A DNA stretch of 64,000 nt from Lachnospiraceae bacterium (GTDB lineage: Bacteria > Bacillota > Clostridia > Lachnospirales > Lachnospiraceae): NCBI GenBank assembly GCA_910574285.1, contig CAJTAL010000003.1:178759-242758 (forward strand), written 5' to 3'. The notes beneath the pieces were generated by a model, which saw only the letters and a program-made list of their open reading frames with translations, made no database searches and was not told the origin of the DNA. This document shows positions 27,034 to 36,703 of this stretch, one piece after another. The position numbers and the translations under genes were made by a program. Each line of letters begins with the position of its first letter. Within the stretch, counting starts at the first letter, position 1.

Positions 27034-27943
27034 ATGAAGAATAAAATTTTAATTTGGGGGATTGGGAAAGAATTTTGGAAATCTTATAATATTTTGATGT
27101 TGACTGTAGAAAAGGCTAATCTTGAAATAGTCGGCTATGTAAGTCGAGATAAGATAAGAGATTCTGTTGATGGGAAAAAAGTTTTTTCTCCAGAAGAAGT
27201 TAGCCAAAATGGTATCGAATATGAAAATATTATTGTTACAACAGATGTCTACTATAAAGAGATTTGTAATTATGGGAGTAATATTTTAAATATTGACAGA
27301 AAAAAATATATAAATGGAAGAGTATTAAAAATACCGCATTTTGACTGGGATAAATATATAAGAATATATAATAGTAATATAAGTTTTATTGCAGAATTTT
27401 GCTGGGGGGGGGGTATTATCTGGCAAACTAGGATTGCCGTTTAATTCGCCCTTTGTGAATGTGAGTGTTGGAATAAAAAAAGATGATTACTTTGATCTTA
27501 TATATAATTTAGATAAATATATGGAAGTAAGTCCCCAAGCTTTTTCAAAATCAAAATATAAATACTTTAATTGCAATGGATGGGAACATAGGGGGAATTA
27601 TCCTAAATTATGGTATGAAGATATAGCTATACATGGATTTCATTATCGCACACAAGAGGATTTTTTTAGGTGCTTTGAGAGACGAAGAATGAGATATAAT
27701 TCTCAAAACAAATTTATATTAAAAGCGCTTTATGATCAGAGTGATATAGAAAAATTTGAGCAAATTAAGTCAGACAAAAAGTTGGGATTTTTTTGTGGAA
27801 AAACGGACAAAAAAAATATAATATCCCTTGCGCCGAAGTGTTGGCATGATTATAACTATGCGTATGCTGTTTATTTGAATCAATTGGTTGAAAGTGAAGA
27901 GTTTTTTTCTTACATAGATATTTTTAGTTTGTTAGATGGATAG
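27034..27943 (+). pseudogene. DUF1919-type polysaccharide protein, frameshifted at a G10 tract
   Basis: Two overlapping frames form one gene. The first (from 27034) encodes a Rossmann-like module (ILIWGIGKEFWKS...ENIIVTTDVYY) and the start of a DUF1919 domain (ISFIAEFCWGG). The second frame continues it (LSGKLGLPFNSPFVNVSVGI) to 27943. They separate exactly at ten consecutive G residues, 27404-27413. With nine Gs the frames fuse into a 302-residue protein reading CWGGVLSGKLGLPF, matching the family pattern. The gene is therefore off in this sequence, either by phase-variable slippage, fixed mutation or a base-calling error. DUF1919 proteins occur in exopolysaccharide loci; their reaction is not established. 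Confidence 0.8.
27404..27413 (+). repeat. poly-G tract (G10), candidate phase switch
   Basis: Ten Gs in an otherwise very AT-rich gene, at the exact point where the reading frame is lost. Removal of one G, or gain of two, restores the frame. Confidence 0.85.
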
Positions 27944-27985
27944 AGAAATAAGTTATGAGGAAGTCGTAAGCGGAGGATATGTTAC

Positions 27986-29308
27986 ATGGGAAAACACTTA
28001 ATTTCAGTAGGATTGTTAACATATAATCATGAGAAATATATTTCAGATGCATTAGAAAGTTTATTGTCTCAAGATTATGAGCGGATTGAGTTGATTATTT
28101 TAGATGATGCATCTACTGATAATACCCTTCAGATCATTTATCAATATATGAAGAGATTAAAAAATAGATTTGTAAGGATAGTTGATATTAGTAATCGAAC
28201 AAATTGCGGTAATATACCACATAATTGTAATCGTATGATTAAGGAGATGAAAGGTGATTTTTATTTTGAGTTTTCCGGGGATGATATAGTTTTACCTGAT
28301 GGAATTAGTAAGTTGTATGGAGAATTGCAGAAACATAAGGAGTGTATGATAGCTTACTCAAATATAATTTTTGTACCAGATACGTTTGTATTTGGCGATG
28401 TATTTGACATAAAGGATGTGTTTATTAAGAATAAAAAGAGCAGAGTAGAACCAGATAATTTGTTTCAGCAATTAATGGCACATAATATAAATATAACAGC
28501 ACCTACAGTGCTATTCCGCAAAGAAGTATTTGATAAATATGGATATCATGATGAAACTATTGCTTTTGAAGACTATGAATATTGGCTTAGAGTAAGCCAA
28601 AAAGAAAAAATTTTCTTTTTAGATAAGCCGACGGTTTTATATAGAAGAGCAGAGTCATCAATAACGAATTTCTCTGAGAAGGATTGTTTTAAATTAAGAA
28701 CTGCTATTGAATCAGATTTTCTGACAAGAAAAAAGTATGTAAAAAAGTTAAAAAGATACGAGCAAGTAGAAAGTTGGAAAGTTTACTTTAATTATTATAT
28801 CCAATTATGTACACAACATCATTATCAAGAGGGAGTTCAGTGGCTAGAAGATAGAAAAAAAGAAATAGGAATAGAGGAAGAGGGGCTTGCAGATTATAAA
28901 ATAAAATTTATAAAATGTTGTAAGGAAATAGAAATTTTGAAAAAATGGATTAAAATAAAGAATTTTAATAATGTATTAGGAAATTATCTAAAGGCTAGAG
29001 GGATTTTCAGTGTCGCAATTTATGGATATTCATTTTTGGGAGTTTTATTACACAGAGAGCTTATAAATGACGGCATATATGTTTCTTATATCATAGACCG
29101 TAAGGGAAGATTGCTAGAGTGTCCTTTACCCGTATATACTTTGGATGATGTGTTACCGTTAACAAATTCAATTATAGTGGCGCCAGTAGATCTGTACGAT
29201 GATATAGGAGATTTATTACGACAAAAAATTGATATAGAAATTTTGGATTTAGGTGAAATAATGGACGAGGTCAATAAACTGTATACAGAAGATAGTATAA
29301 CGTTATAG
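27986..29308 (+). CDS. family 2 glycosyltransferase with C-terminal Rossmann-like module
   Basis: The 440-residue protein has a GT2 domain (SVGLLTYNHEKYI, ILDDASTDNT, FSGDDIVLPD) in the first 230 residues. A helical linker follows, then from about residue 340 the recurrent module (FSVAIYGYSFLGVLLHREL, SYIIDRKG, IIVAPVDLYDD). AGCGGAGGA precedes the ATG. The module is shared with many neighbours and may bind a nucleotide or partner protein. Confidence 0.85.
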   Translation: MGKHLISVGLLTYNHEKYISDALESLLSQDYERIELIILDDASTDNTLQIIYQYMKRLKNRFVRIVDISNRTNCGNIPHNCNRMIKEMKGDFYFEFSGDDIVLPDGISKLYGELQKHKECMIAYSNIIFVPDTFVFGDVFDIKDVFIKNKKSRVEPDNLFQQLMAHNINITAPTVLFRKEVFDKYGYHDETIAFEDYEYWLRVSQKEKIFFLDKPTVLYRRAESSITNFSEKDCFKLRTAIESDFLTRKKYVKKLKRYEQVESWKVYFNYYIQLCTQHHYQEGVQWLEDRKKEIGIEEEGLADYKIKFIKCCKEIEILKKWIKIKNFNNVLGNYLKARGIFSVAIYGYSFLGVLLHRELINDGIYVSYIIDRKGRLLECPLPVYTLDDVLPLTNSIIVAPVDLYDDIGDLLRQKIDIEILDLGEIMDEVNKLYTEDSITL

Positions 29309-29404
29309 AAAATTAAAATATATTATTTTGAATATAAATTAAATAGTATTTATATGAAGTTATAGGTTTTATTATGGAGTAAAGGGCAGAGACAAAATGA
29401 AAGT

Positions 29405-29560
29405 ATTATTATGGAGTGTAAAGCAGTGATTTCAAAGAGTCATAATCACCGTTAATCATCAAGCGGATATTATTATGGCATATTTTGGAGACGGAGGGAA
29501 ATGAGGAATAAAAATAGAGTATCCTCTTGAAGACATACCACAGGGTATCCTAAATATTGC
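29405..29560 (+). pseudogene. decayed fragment of a sugar nucleotidyltransferase gene
   Basis: The DNA from about 29405 to 29555 aligns base by base with 31325-31475 inside the intact nucleotidyltransferase (shared ACCGTTAATCA and GATATTATTATGGCATATTT blocks). It has scattered substitutions and an in-frame stop after GDGGK. It encodes only the VITVNHQADIIMAYFGDG part. It is a partial duplication or a leftover of an earlier cassette. Confidence 0.75.
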
Positions 29561-29738
29561 AGCCTTTCATATGAGGAGTCGTGTAATTATGTATGTAAAT
29601 TTTGCAGTCTGTCTATTTTAAATGTTTTGAATAATATACAGTATAATAAAAACATGAAAACAGAATTGGAAAGTAATGGGTCTTTATTTAATGAGACGAA
29701 TTGGAGAAGAATTTCAAATCTTGTGAGACATGGTTTGT
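29541..29738 (+). pseudogene. open fragment with a CxxxCxxC motif
   Basis: In the frame of 29568 a stretch reads CSLSYEESCNYVCKFCSLS, with CNYVCKFC fitting the radical SAM CxxxCxxC spacing, and ends at a stop near 29738. It has no start or ribosome site and abuts the nucleotidyltransferase remnant. It could be the scar of a radical SAM gene, but one motif is weak evidence. Confidence 0.3.
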
Positions 29739-29934
29739 AGTTTCTAATTTAAAATGCGAAGAAAGAGACTATATGAATAAACCAGTTTGGAGTATGAGTG
29801 CAGTACCATTTAATAAAAGTGATGTAGGAATTATAATAGCCATTAACCCTATTATATGGAATCAACTTGTGGGTGTTTTGGAAAAAAATGAATTCGCAAA
29901 TTATATATGTCCTTTTTTGCTTGAAGTTAATTAG
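29701..29934 (+). pseudogene. remnant of a Rossmann-like module C-terminus
   Basis: This 77-residue frame contains KSDVGIIIAINPIIWNQLVGVL and NYICPFLLE. It resembles the second half of the recurrent module found on neighbouring glycosyltransferases. There is no convincing start, so it is probably the end of a deleted gene. The whole 29309-30055 interval therefore looks like cassette debris. Confidence 0.4.
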
Positions 29935-30055
29935 AAAATAAATTCAAGTTTGAAGGGAAAAATATGGTTTACATAAAGTAAAATCATACTTATTAGAATT
30001 GAGATATTAGTTATAAGGATTGAGTTTTTATGTAGCGGAAAAGGATGGGGATGAA

Positions 30056-31207
30056 ATGAAGATATTGCTGTGGGGTGTATATTCACCATGGACAATAAAT
30101 TTTGTAGAGAACTTCCTTCTGAAAAATGACTGTGAAGTGTGGATTCTTTTCAGAGGTAATAAAAGAGAGTACAAAGACTATATTGAATTTTATAAAGAGA
30201 AGAGAGTTCATTTATTTGAATTTCCATCATTAGTTTCTGAAATTAGTGATGGGAAAGGAAGAGGAGATTTTTTTAAAACTATATATGCTAGATATTTACA
30301 ATTGAAAGTAATCGTAAACGCAGGGCCATTTGATTTGATCAATATGCAATTTATATATTACCCCGACTTGCTTGACGTCATTATATTGAAGTATCTTATG
30401 AGAACTAAGTTAATATTATCTTACTGGGGAAGTGACTTGTTACGTGTCAAGGAAAGCGAGTTGATATCTAAGGGAAGATATGTCAGACATGCAGACTTTA
30501 TAACATTTGATAGCATAGATTTGGAAATGGAATTTAAAAGAATGTATAAATGGGCAAGTAAGACGCCATCTAAGGTAGTGCTGCTCGGCTTACCGGTACT
30601 GAATATTATTAATGAGAATCTTGAAAATAGAGCGGTAGATGACATACGCAGAAAGTGGGGAATATCGAGAAACAAAACGGTAATAGCAATTGGTTATAAT
30701 GGAATTCCTGAACAGCAACACAAAAAAGTCCTTGATGCAATTAGTAAACTGGATGGACGATATAAAGAAAAGATTGTTTTAATACTGCAAATGTCGTACG
30801 GCGGATCGAGAGGATATAGAAAATCAGTAATTGATGCCGTGAGAAAGACAGGATTTGAGTATGTTGATATCCAGTCTTTTTTGTCAAATGATGAGGTGGC
30901 AGAGTTACGGATTATAACCGACATATTCATCAATGCACAGATTACTGACGCATTTTCAGGAAGCGTCTGTGAATATCTATTTGCTGGTGCAATACTCATA
31001 AATGCTAAGTGGTTATGTTACAAAGAGTTAAAAAAATATAATTTTCAATATTGGGAATTTGAAAACTTTGGCGAAGTCCATTTACTTATAGAACAAGCGA
31101 TGGAACAAAGGATGGATGTTTCTAAGAACAGAGAATTAGTTTGGAAACTGAGGTCTTGGGAGCATTGTGCGCCAAAATGGCAGAAAGTATACAAGAGGAT
31201 GTGGTGA
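30056..31207 (+). CDS. GT-B-type glycosyltransferase
   Basis: The ATG at 30056 has AAAGGATGGGG before it and gives 383 residues; an upstream TTG at 30020 is less likely. The protein starts MKILLWGVYSPW and has SYWGSDLLR mid-sequence. The C-terminal half reads IGYNGIPEQQHKKVLDAI and LSNDEVAELRIITDIFIN...SGSVCEYLFAGAI, the donor-binding half of a GT-B fold. The NG..QQH arrangement is somewhat like the WecF (GT56) family. It overlaps the next gene's region by a stop/GTG junction, so the two are translationally linked. Confidence 0.65.
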   Translation: MKILLWGVYSPWTINFVENFLLKNDCEVWILFRGNKREYKDYIEFYKEKRVHLFEFPSLVSEISDGKGRGDFFKTIYARYLQLKVIVNAGPFDLINMQFIYYPDLLDVIILKYLMRTKLILSYWGSDLLRVKESELISKGRYVRHADFITFDSIDLEMEFKRMYKWASKTPSKVVLLGLPVLNIINENLENRAVDDIRRKWGISRNKTVIAIGYNGIPEQQHKKVLDAISKLDGRYKEKIVLILQMSYGGSRGYRKSVIDAVRKTGFEYVDIQSFLSNDEVAELRIITDIFINAQITDAFSGSVCEYLFAGAILINAKWLCYKELKKYNFQYWEFENFGEVHLLIEQAMEQRMDVSKNRELVWKLRSWEHCAPKWQKVYKRMW

Positions 31208-31209
31208 AA

Positions 31210-31911
31210 ATGTTGAAAACGGTAGTAATTCTGGCTGGGGGGAAGGGGACAAGGCTTCAGCCATTTACGATAGCAATACCCAAACCATTGGTTCCGGTAG
31301 CAGATAAGCCGATATTGGAAATTATTATTATCCAATTAGTGAAGCAAGGGTTTCATAGAGTCATAATTACCGTTAATCACCAAGCAGATATTATTATGGC
31401 ATATTTTGGTGACGGTAGAAAATGGGGAATAAAGATAGAGTATTCTCTTGAAGATACACCGCTAGGTACTATAGGACCGATAAAGTTGTTGCGTGATTTG
31501 CCGGATCATTTTCTGGTTATGAATGGAGATGTTTTGTCGGATATTGAATATGCCTCTTTTTTAGATAGACATATAGAATCAGGGAAAGTCTTCTCTATTG
31601 CTAGTTATAGAAGAATCCAAAAGAATGATTATGGGGTTTTAGAAGTTGAGGGCAATATTTTGACTGGATTTAGAGAAAAACCAGAAGTTCAATTTATTGT
31701 AAGTATGGGGATATATGCCGTTTCAAGGGAAGTAACGGAATATATCCCTGATGGTCAGTATTTTGGTTTTGATATGCTAATGAACAGTTTTTTGGAAAAA
31801 AAGATAGAGGTCGCTATATATGAACATACAGGGTATTGGATGGATATAGGACGCCCGGATGATTATGTTAGGGCTGACAGGGATATAGAAGAAGGCATTT
31901 TTAAATATTAG
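31210..31911 (+). CDS. sugar-phosphate nucleotidyltransferase
   Basis: The 233-residue protein starts with VVILAGGKGTRLQPFT and IPKPLVPVADKP, the nucleotide-binding signature, followed by VMNGDVLSD with the metal-binding Asp and FREKP. It is of the short GMP-like/RmlA-like class that makes NDP-sugars. An in-frame GTG at 31204 is an alternative start. A decayed copy of its central part lies at 29405-29560. Confidence 0.85.
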   Translation: MLKTVVILAGGKGTRLQPFTIAIPKPLVPVADKPILEIIIIQLVKQGFHRVIITVNHQADIIMAYFGDGRKWGIKIEYSLEDTPLGTIGPIKLLRDLPDHFLVMNGDVLSDIEYASFLDRHIESGKVFSIASYRRIQKNDYGVLEVEGNILTGFREKPEVQFIVSMGIYAVSREVTEYIPDGQYFGFDMLMNSFLEKKIEVAIYEHTGYWMDIGRPDDYVRADRDIEEGIFKY

Positions 31912-31935
31912 ATTTTGTTTGGAGAGGACTGTGAG

Positions 31936-33072
31936 ATGTATCGTATACCATTATTTGATTTAAACTATGGAAAAGAAGAAGAACAAGCAGTGCTTGAAAC
32001 CTTGAAATCAAAATGGATTTCTATGGGGCCGAAATGTGCAGAGCTGGAGAAAAAGTTTGCAGAAATGCTTCAGGTGAAGTATGCATGTGCAGTTACAAAC
32101 TGTACGGCTGCACTCCATTTGGCATGCTGCGTATTAGGGATTGGCAAAGGGGATGAAGTGATCTGTCCTTCCCTGACTTTTGCGGCGACAGTGAATTGTA
32201 TCCGATATGTCGGGGCGGTGCCAGTCTTTGCGGATATATATGGAAACGATAATTTATGTATGGCTGCGGAGCAGATTGAAGAATTGATCACAGACAGGAC
32301 AAAAGCGATCATACCGATGCACTATGCAGGGTTTCCTTGTGATATGAATAAAATAATAGAGTTGTCAAGGAAATATTCCCTGTATGTTATTGAAGATGCG
32401 TGTCATGGTCCGTTATCTGAGTACCATGGATGTAGTATAGGCACTATTGGGGATATAGGCTGTTTTAGCTTTTTTTCGAACAAGAATATCAGTACCGGAG
32501 AGGGCGGTATGATAGTGACAAATAATGAGGAAATATATAGAAAAGTAAATTTTATGCGCTCGCATGGTATGACGGCGATGTCATACCAAAGGGCGTCAGG
32601 TCATGCAACTAATTATGATATTGCCGAGTTGGGATATAATTACCGTATGGATGATGTGCGTGCGTCTTTAGGGGTAGCCCAGCTTGGAAAGCTAAGAGAT
32701 GATTTAGAAAAAAGGAGTCAGATACGGGAATGGTATCAGGAATATCTTTCTGGTTTAGATTTTCTTGAAGTTCCTTTTAGAAACCATAAAGGATTTGTGA
32801 GTAATTATATTTTTCCGGTGGTATTAAAAAGCTCAACAGCTGAAAAAAGAGATCAGGTTCGTGCGGGGCTGCATGAAAATGGAATACAGACAAGCATACA
32901 TTATCCGGCTATACATAGATTTTCGATATATCAAGAATTTTCAAAAGAATTACCTAATACAGAGTATGCTGCAGATAATGAGATAACATTGCCGATGTAT
33001 GCCAAACTTAAAAAAGATCAGGTGGAATATATTTCTAAAAAATTGGTTGAGTGTTATGAAAAAATAATGTGA
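31936..33072 (+). CDS. DegT/DnrJ/EryC1 sugar aminotransferase
   Basis: GGAGAGGA precedes the ATG at 31936. The 378-residue protein has the PLP-lysine context FSFFSNKNISTGEGGM and the GYNYRMDDVRASLG segment, plus IEDACHGP, as in PLP-dependent sugar aminotransferases. It probably makes a 4-amino or 3-amino sugar. It is only distantly similar to the aminotransferase at 22565, so two different amino sugars may be produced. Confidence 0.85.
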   Translation: MYRIPLFDLNYGKEEEQAVLETLKSKWISMGPKCAELEKKFAEMLQVKYACAVTNCTAALHLACCVLGIGKGDEVICPSLTFAATVNCIRYVGAVPVFADIYGNDNLCMAAEQIEELITDRTKAIIPMHYAGFPCDMNKIIELSRKYSLYVIEDACHGPLSEYHGCSIGTIGDIGCFSFFSNKNISTGEGGMIVTNNEEIYRKVNFMRSHGMTAMSYQRASGHATNYDIAELGYNYRMDDVRASLGVAQLGKLRDDLEKRSQIREWYQEYLSGLDFLEVPFRNHKGFVSNYIFPVVLKSSTAEKRDQVRAGLHENGIQTSIHYPAIHRFSIYQEFSKELPNTEYAADNEITLPMYAKLKKDQVEYISKKLVECYEKIM

Positions 33073-33104
33073 AGGACAGGGATTAAACGGAGAAAGTTAA
33101 TGAT

Positions 33105-33863
33105 ATGAAAAGTTATAAGAGAATTATAAAAGAACGATATGATAGACAACAGTATACTGGAAAGGGAATAGTAAATGATATGTATTCCCCGATTAATCCG
33201 GTTGGGTTCTATGGAGAATATAAAGCGGCGCAGATTCTTTTTGAATTTGTAAATATGATAAATAAAGATAAAAAATCATTAGACACTATTAAAATCTGTG
33301 ATTGTGGATGTGGGGATGGGATTAAAACAAGATTTTTAACGGAGTTGCTAGAAAACCCAGATCAGGTTTATGGTGTGGAATTTTCTCAGAATAGATTACA
33401 ACACTGTAAAAATATGAATCCGGCTATTCATTATGAATATGCCGATTTAACAGAACCTGGGAAAGGCATACCATTTAATGTACAGTTTGATGGAATTACT
33501 GCATTTGTTGTTTTTATGCATTTCGCAACAGAAAAGGAGATTCTGTTTGCTTTAAAGAATATATATAATTCTCTAAAACAAAACGGTCTTTTTCTGTGGT
33601 ATGAACTTAATGCAGGCAGTCATTGGGATGGAAAAGGAAAAAATGTTGATCTTTGGGGATTTTCTGCAAAAGAAATGGATAAGTATGCAGCAAAGGTCGG
33701 ATTTAAATTAAAGAAACATCATGCAGTGTATGTGAAATTCCCTTTTATTAACAAGGCTACGGTTTATATGGCGAAAGATATAAAGAATTTATGGATGTTA
33801 GAAGCACTAGAAAAATTGCCGTTTAAAAGGAATAATCTGGTTAGAATATATTATAAGGAGTAA
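33105..33863 (+). CDS. class I SAM-dependent methyltransferase
   Basis: The 252-residue protein has ICDCGCGDGIKTRFL as SAM loop, VYGVEFSQNR at strand two and FDGITAFVVFMHF at strand four. The fold is of the Methyltransf_25/31 type. It starts 32 bases after the aminotransferase. N-methylation of an amino sugar would fit the context but is an inference. Confidence 0.8.
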   Translation: MKSYKRIIKERYDRQQYTGKGIVNDMYSPINPVGFYGEYKAAQILFEFVNMINKDKKSLDTIKICDCGCGDGIKTRFLTELLENPDQVYGVEFSQNRLQHCKNMNPAIHYEYADLTEPGKGIPFNVQFDGITAFVVFMHFATEKEILFALKNIYNSLKQNGLFLWYELNAGSHWDGKGKNVDLWGFSAKEMDKYAAKVGFKLKKHHAVYVKFPFINKATVYMAKDIKNLWMLEALEKLPFKRNNLVRIYYKE

Positions 33864-33868
33864 GTGCC

Positions 33869-34846
33869 ATGCAGCCGTTTTTTAGTATTATAACGCCAGT
33901 ATATAATTGTAGACGATATATAAGAAAATGTATAGAATCTGTGGTAAACCAAACTTATCAATCTTGGGAACTGATTTTGGTAGATGATGGTTCTACAGAT
34001 TCTAGCGGTGAAATTTGCGATAGTTATTGTTATGATTCTCGGATAAAAGTGATACATCAAAATAATAAAGGTGAACTGGAAAGTAGGATTAATGGAATAG
34101 CAATAGCAGAAGGTGTTTATATATTAGGACTTGATGCGGATGACTACTATGATAAAAGATGTTTGGAAATTGTTAAAGGGGCAATAGAAATTTCTGATAG
34201 TGACATGATCCTTTTTGGATACCGTAACATTGGATTTCAAAAAGGAGGGTCGCGGTGTATGCTGGAGGCAGGAAAAGAATACTCACAAAAAGAAGTATTG
34301 AAAGAAATTATTGAAAGCACAAATCATGCAGTTTGGAATAAAGCAATTAAGCTGGAGAAAGTGAAAAGGGTCAAATATCCAAGAATAGAGAGAAGGTTGG
34401 ATATTAATGCGGATTATGTACAAATTGTTTTGATGTTATTTGAAATTAATACAATTTATGTGATCGATGATATTTTATACAATTACCGTATCCATGAAAA
34501 TAATATTTCTCAGTTATGTAAAGTGAAGCATATATTTGACACAGATATCGCTACAAAATTCGTGATTTATAAATTGAAGGAAAATGCGTTATTTGATATG
34601 GAAATATACAACTTAATTATGCTGGCATATTTAAAGATGATAGGGTCGAGATTACAAATATTATTTGATAATAAGGAAATATCAAGAAAAGACTGTAGGA
34701 ATATACATAGATCTAAAATTTATAAGGAATCAAAAAAGATGGAATCATTAAATTATTTTAATAAAAATGATTTCATAATTTTAAAACTATTTCGGTACAG
34801 GCAATATTGGATTCTGAAATGGATTGTACGATTGTGGAAATTATAA
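33869..34846 (+). CDS. family 2 glycosyltransferase
   Basis: The 325-residue protein has SIITPVYNCRRYI, LVDDGSTDSSGEICD and LDADDYYD, a classic GT2 domain. A helical C-terminus ends with a basic, aromatic stretch. AAGGAG precedes the ATG, five bases after the methyltransferase stop. Confidence 0.9.
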   Translation: MQPFFSIITPVYNCRRYIRKCIESVVNQTYQSWELILVDDGSTDSSGEICDSYCYDSRIKVIHQNNKGELESRINGIAIAEGVYILGLDADDYYDKRCLEIVKGAIEISDSDMILFGYRNIGFQKGGSRCMLEAGKEYSQKEVLKEIIESTNHAVWNKAIKLEKVKRVKYPRIERRLDINADYVQIVLMLFEINTIYVIDDILYNYRIHENNISQLCKVKHIFDTDIATKFVIYKLKENALFDMEIYNLIMLAYLKMIGSRLQILFDNKEISRKDCRNIHRSKIYKESKKMESLNYFNKNDFIILKLFRYRQYWILKWIVRLWKL

Positions 34847-34866
34847 AAGGGGATTAAGGAGTTTTT

Positions 34867-35270
34867 TTGAAATTAATGGTAACTGGCGCAGACGGTTTTA
34901 TTGGAAGTCATCCGGTTGAAGAATTAGCCCGTAAAGAATGTCAGGTCAAGGCGTTTGTCTATTATAATTCTTTTAATTCGAGGGGATGGTTTGCTATACC
35001 GTTCAGCTATCATTCTCCAGATACCTATATAGATACGAATATAAAAGGGACGCTGAATGTTCTTCAATCGCCCCCAAAATTGGGAACAAAAAGAGGTTCC
35101 CATATTCGGCGACTGAAATAGGTGCGGACGGGCTGGCGGAAAGTTTTTACAGATCATTTCAGGTGCCGGTCGTAATTGTAAGGTCATTTAATACTTACGG
35201 TCCGAGACAATCAGCGAGGGCAAGTAATCCTAACAATTATTATATAGCTACTTGAAGGAAAGAGGGAAGA
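34867..35270 (+). pseudogene. legB-like sugar 4,6-dehydratase, N-terminal remnant
   Basis: The first frame reads MVTGADGFIGSH and AFVYYNSFNSRGW, then jumps to IPFSYHSPDTYIDTNIKGTLNVLQ. A second frame continues FPYSATEIGADGLAESFYRSF and SFNTYGPRQSARA, and a third VILTIII. These are consecutive landmarks of LegB-type NAD-dependent 4,6-dehydratases, but the segments between them are missing and the frame shifts twice. The catalytic YxxxK region and C-terminus are broken off. The matching C-terminus lies at 37690-37886, beyond two intact genes. Confidence 0.8.
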
Positions 35271-35274
35271 AAAG

Positions 35275-36687
35275 GTGAAAAAGCTGCCAGAAAAATTTCA
35301 AATGAACTGTGAGACAGTCTGTGTCCAAGGACTCGGATTTGTCGGTTCCGCAATGGCTCTGGCGATTGCAAGCGCAAAAGATAATTGTGGAAAATCATTA
35401 TATAATGTAATCGGTGTCGATGTTCCGAATGAAGCCGGATATAAAAAAGTAATGTCAATTAATAAGGGAGTCTTTCCGTTTGAAAATAATGATAAGAAAT
35501 TAGAAAAGGCGCAAAAGAATGCATATAAAAATGGAAACCTTTGGGCGACTACAGATTATGAATATTTTCAATACGCAGATGTTGTAGTGGTAGATATCAA
35601 TCTTGATGTAAAATACACGGAAAAACAAGAGCCGTTGCTGGACTTAGAATTGTTTAAAGGGGCGATGCATACGCTTGGCCGGCAGATTAAACCGGGAACA
35701 CTTGTGATTGTTGAGACAACGGTACCGCCGGGAACATGTGAAAAGATTGTATACCCAATTATATCCGAGGAATTTACTAAAAGGAATATAGATCAACGGG
35801 AGATATTCATTGCGCATTCTTATGAAAGGGTGATGCCTGGAGAAAACTACTTTGATTCTATTGTGAACTTTTGGAGGGTGTATTCAGGGATCAATAAAGA
35901 TTCGGCAGACAGATGTCAGAAATTCCTGGAAAGTGTGATCAGTACGGAGCATTATCCTCTTACGAGATTGGAAAAAACTACGGCTACAGAAATTGCAAAG
36001 GTGCTGGAGAATTCTTATCGTGCGACTACGATTGCGTTTATAGAAGAGTGGGGACGTTTTGCCGAGGCGGTTCATGTGGATTTGTTTGAGGTCATTGAAG
36101 CGATACGCATGCGGCCGACACATTCTAATATGAGGCAGCCGGGGTTTGGAGTAGGCGGATACTGTCTGACAAAAGATCCCTATTTTGCACCGTTGGCGGC
36201 GAAGGAAATATTTGGTTTAGACAATATGGATTTTCCGTTTAGTACAAAAGCGGTAAAAACAAATCGTGCAATGCCGCTTGTCAGTCTGGATAAGATTGAA
36301 TCGTTACTTGGCGGGAATTTAAAAGGAAAGAAATTATTGATATTAGGAGTCAGCTATCGTCAGGATGTAGGGGATACTCGTTATTCTCCGACGGAGATAT
36401 TTGTAAAAGAGGCGCAAAATAGAGGGGCAGAGATTACCTGTCAGGATCCACTGGTGAGTTATTGGAATGAAATGAATATGCAGGTTTTGACTGAAATTCC
36501 GGCATTTCATGAATATGACGCAGTTGTATTTACGGTTCAGCATAAGTTGTACGCGGCTCTTGATTTTAAAGCATTACCATTAAAAGAGGAACTGCTAATA
36601 TTTGATGCAAACTGTGTGCTGAACAAGAAACAGAGATCGGATATTAAACAGTTAAATCATATCAAATTTGCATGCATCGGGAGATAA
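35275..36687 (+). CDS. UDP-glucose/GDP-mannose-type nucleotide sugar dehydrogenase
   Basis: The 470-residue protein starts at a GTG preceded by AGGAAAGAGGGAAG. It has the NAD motif VQGLGFVGSAMA, VETTVPPGT, and the catalytic cysteine Cys297 in GVGGYCLTKDPYF. Its C-terminal nucleotide-binding domain includes LILGVSYRQDVGDTRYSP. Such enzymes oxidise C6 of a UDP-sugar to a uronic acid. It and the next gene form a higher-GC pair inserted between the two parts of a legB-like gene. Confidence 0.9.
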   Translation: MKKLPEKFQMNCETVCVQGLGFVGSAMALAIASAKDNCGKSLYNVIGVDVPNEAGYKKVMSINKGVFPFENNDKKLEKAQKNAYKNGNLWATTDYEYFQYADVVVVDINLDVKYTEKQEPLLDLELFKGAMHTLGRQIKPGTLVIVETTVPPGTCEKIVYPIISEEFTKRNIDQREIFIAHSYERVMPGENYFDSIVNFWRVYSGINKDSADRCQKFLESVISTEHYPLTRLEKTTATEIAKVLENSYRATTIAFIEEWGRFAEAVHVDLFEVIEAIRMRPTHSNMRQPGFGVGGYCLTKDPYFAPLAAKEIFGLDNMDFPFSTKAVKTNRAMPLVSLDKIESLLGGNLKGKKLLILGVSYRQDVGDTRYSPTEIFVKEAQNRGAEITCQDPLVSYWNEMNMQVLTEIPAFHEYDAVVFTVQHKLYAALDFKALPLKEELLIFDANCVLNKKQRSDIKQLNHIKFACIGR

Positions 36688-36703
36688 GGAACAGGAGGAG
36701 GAA

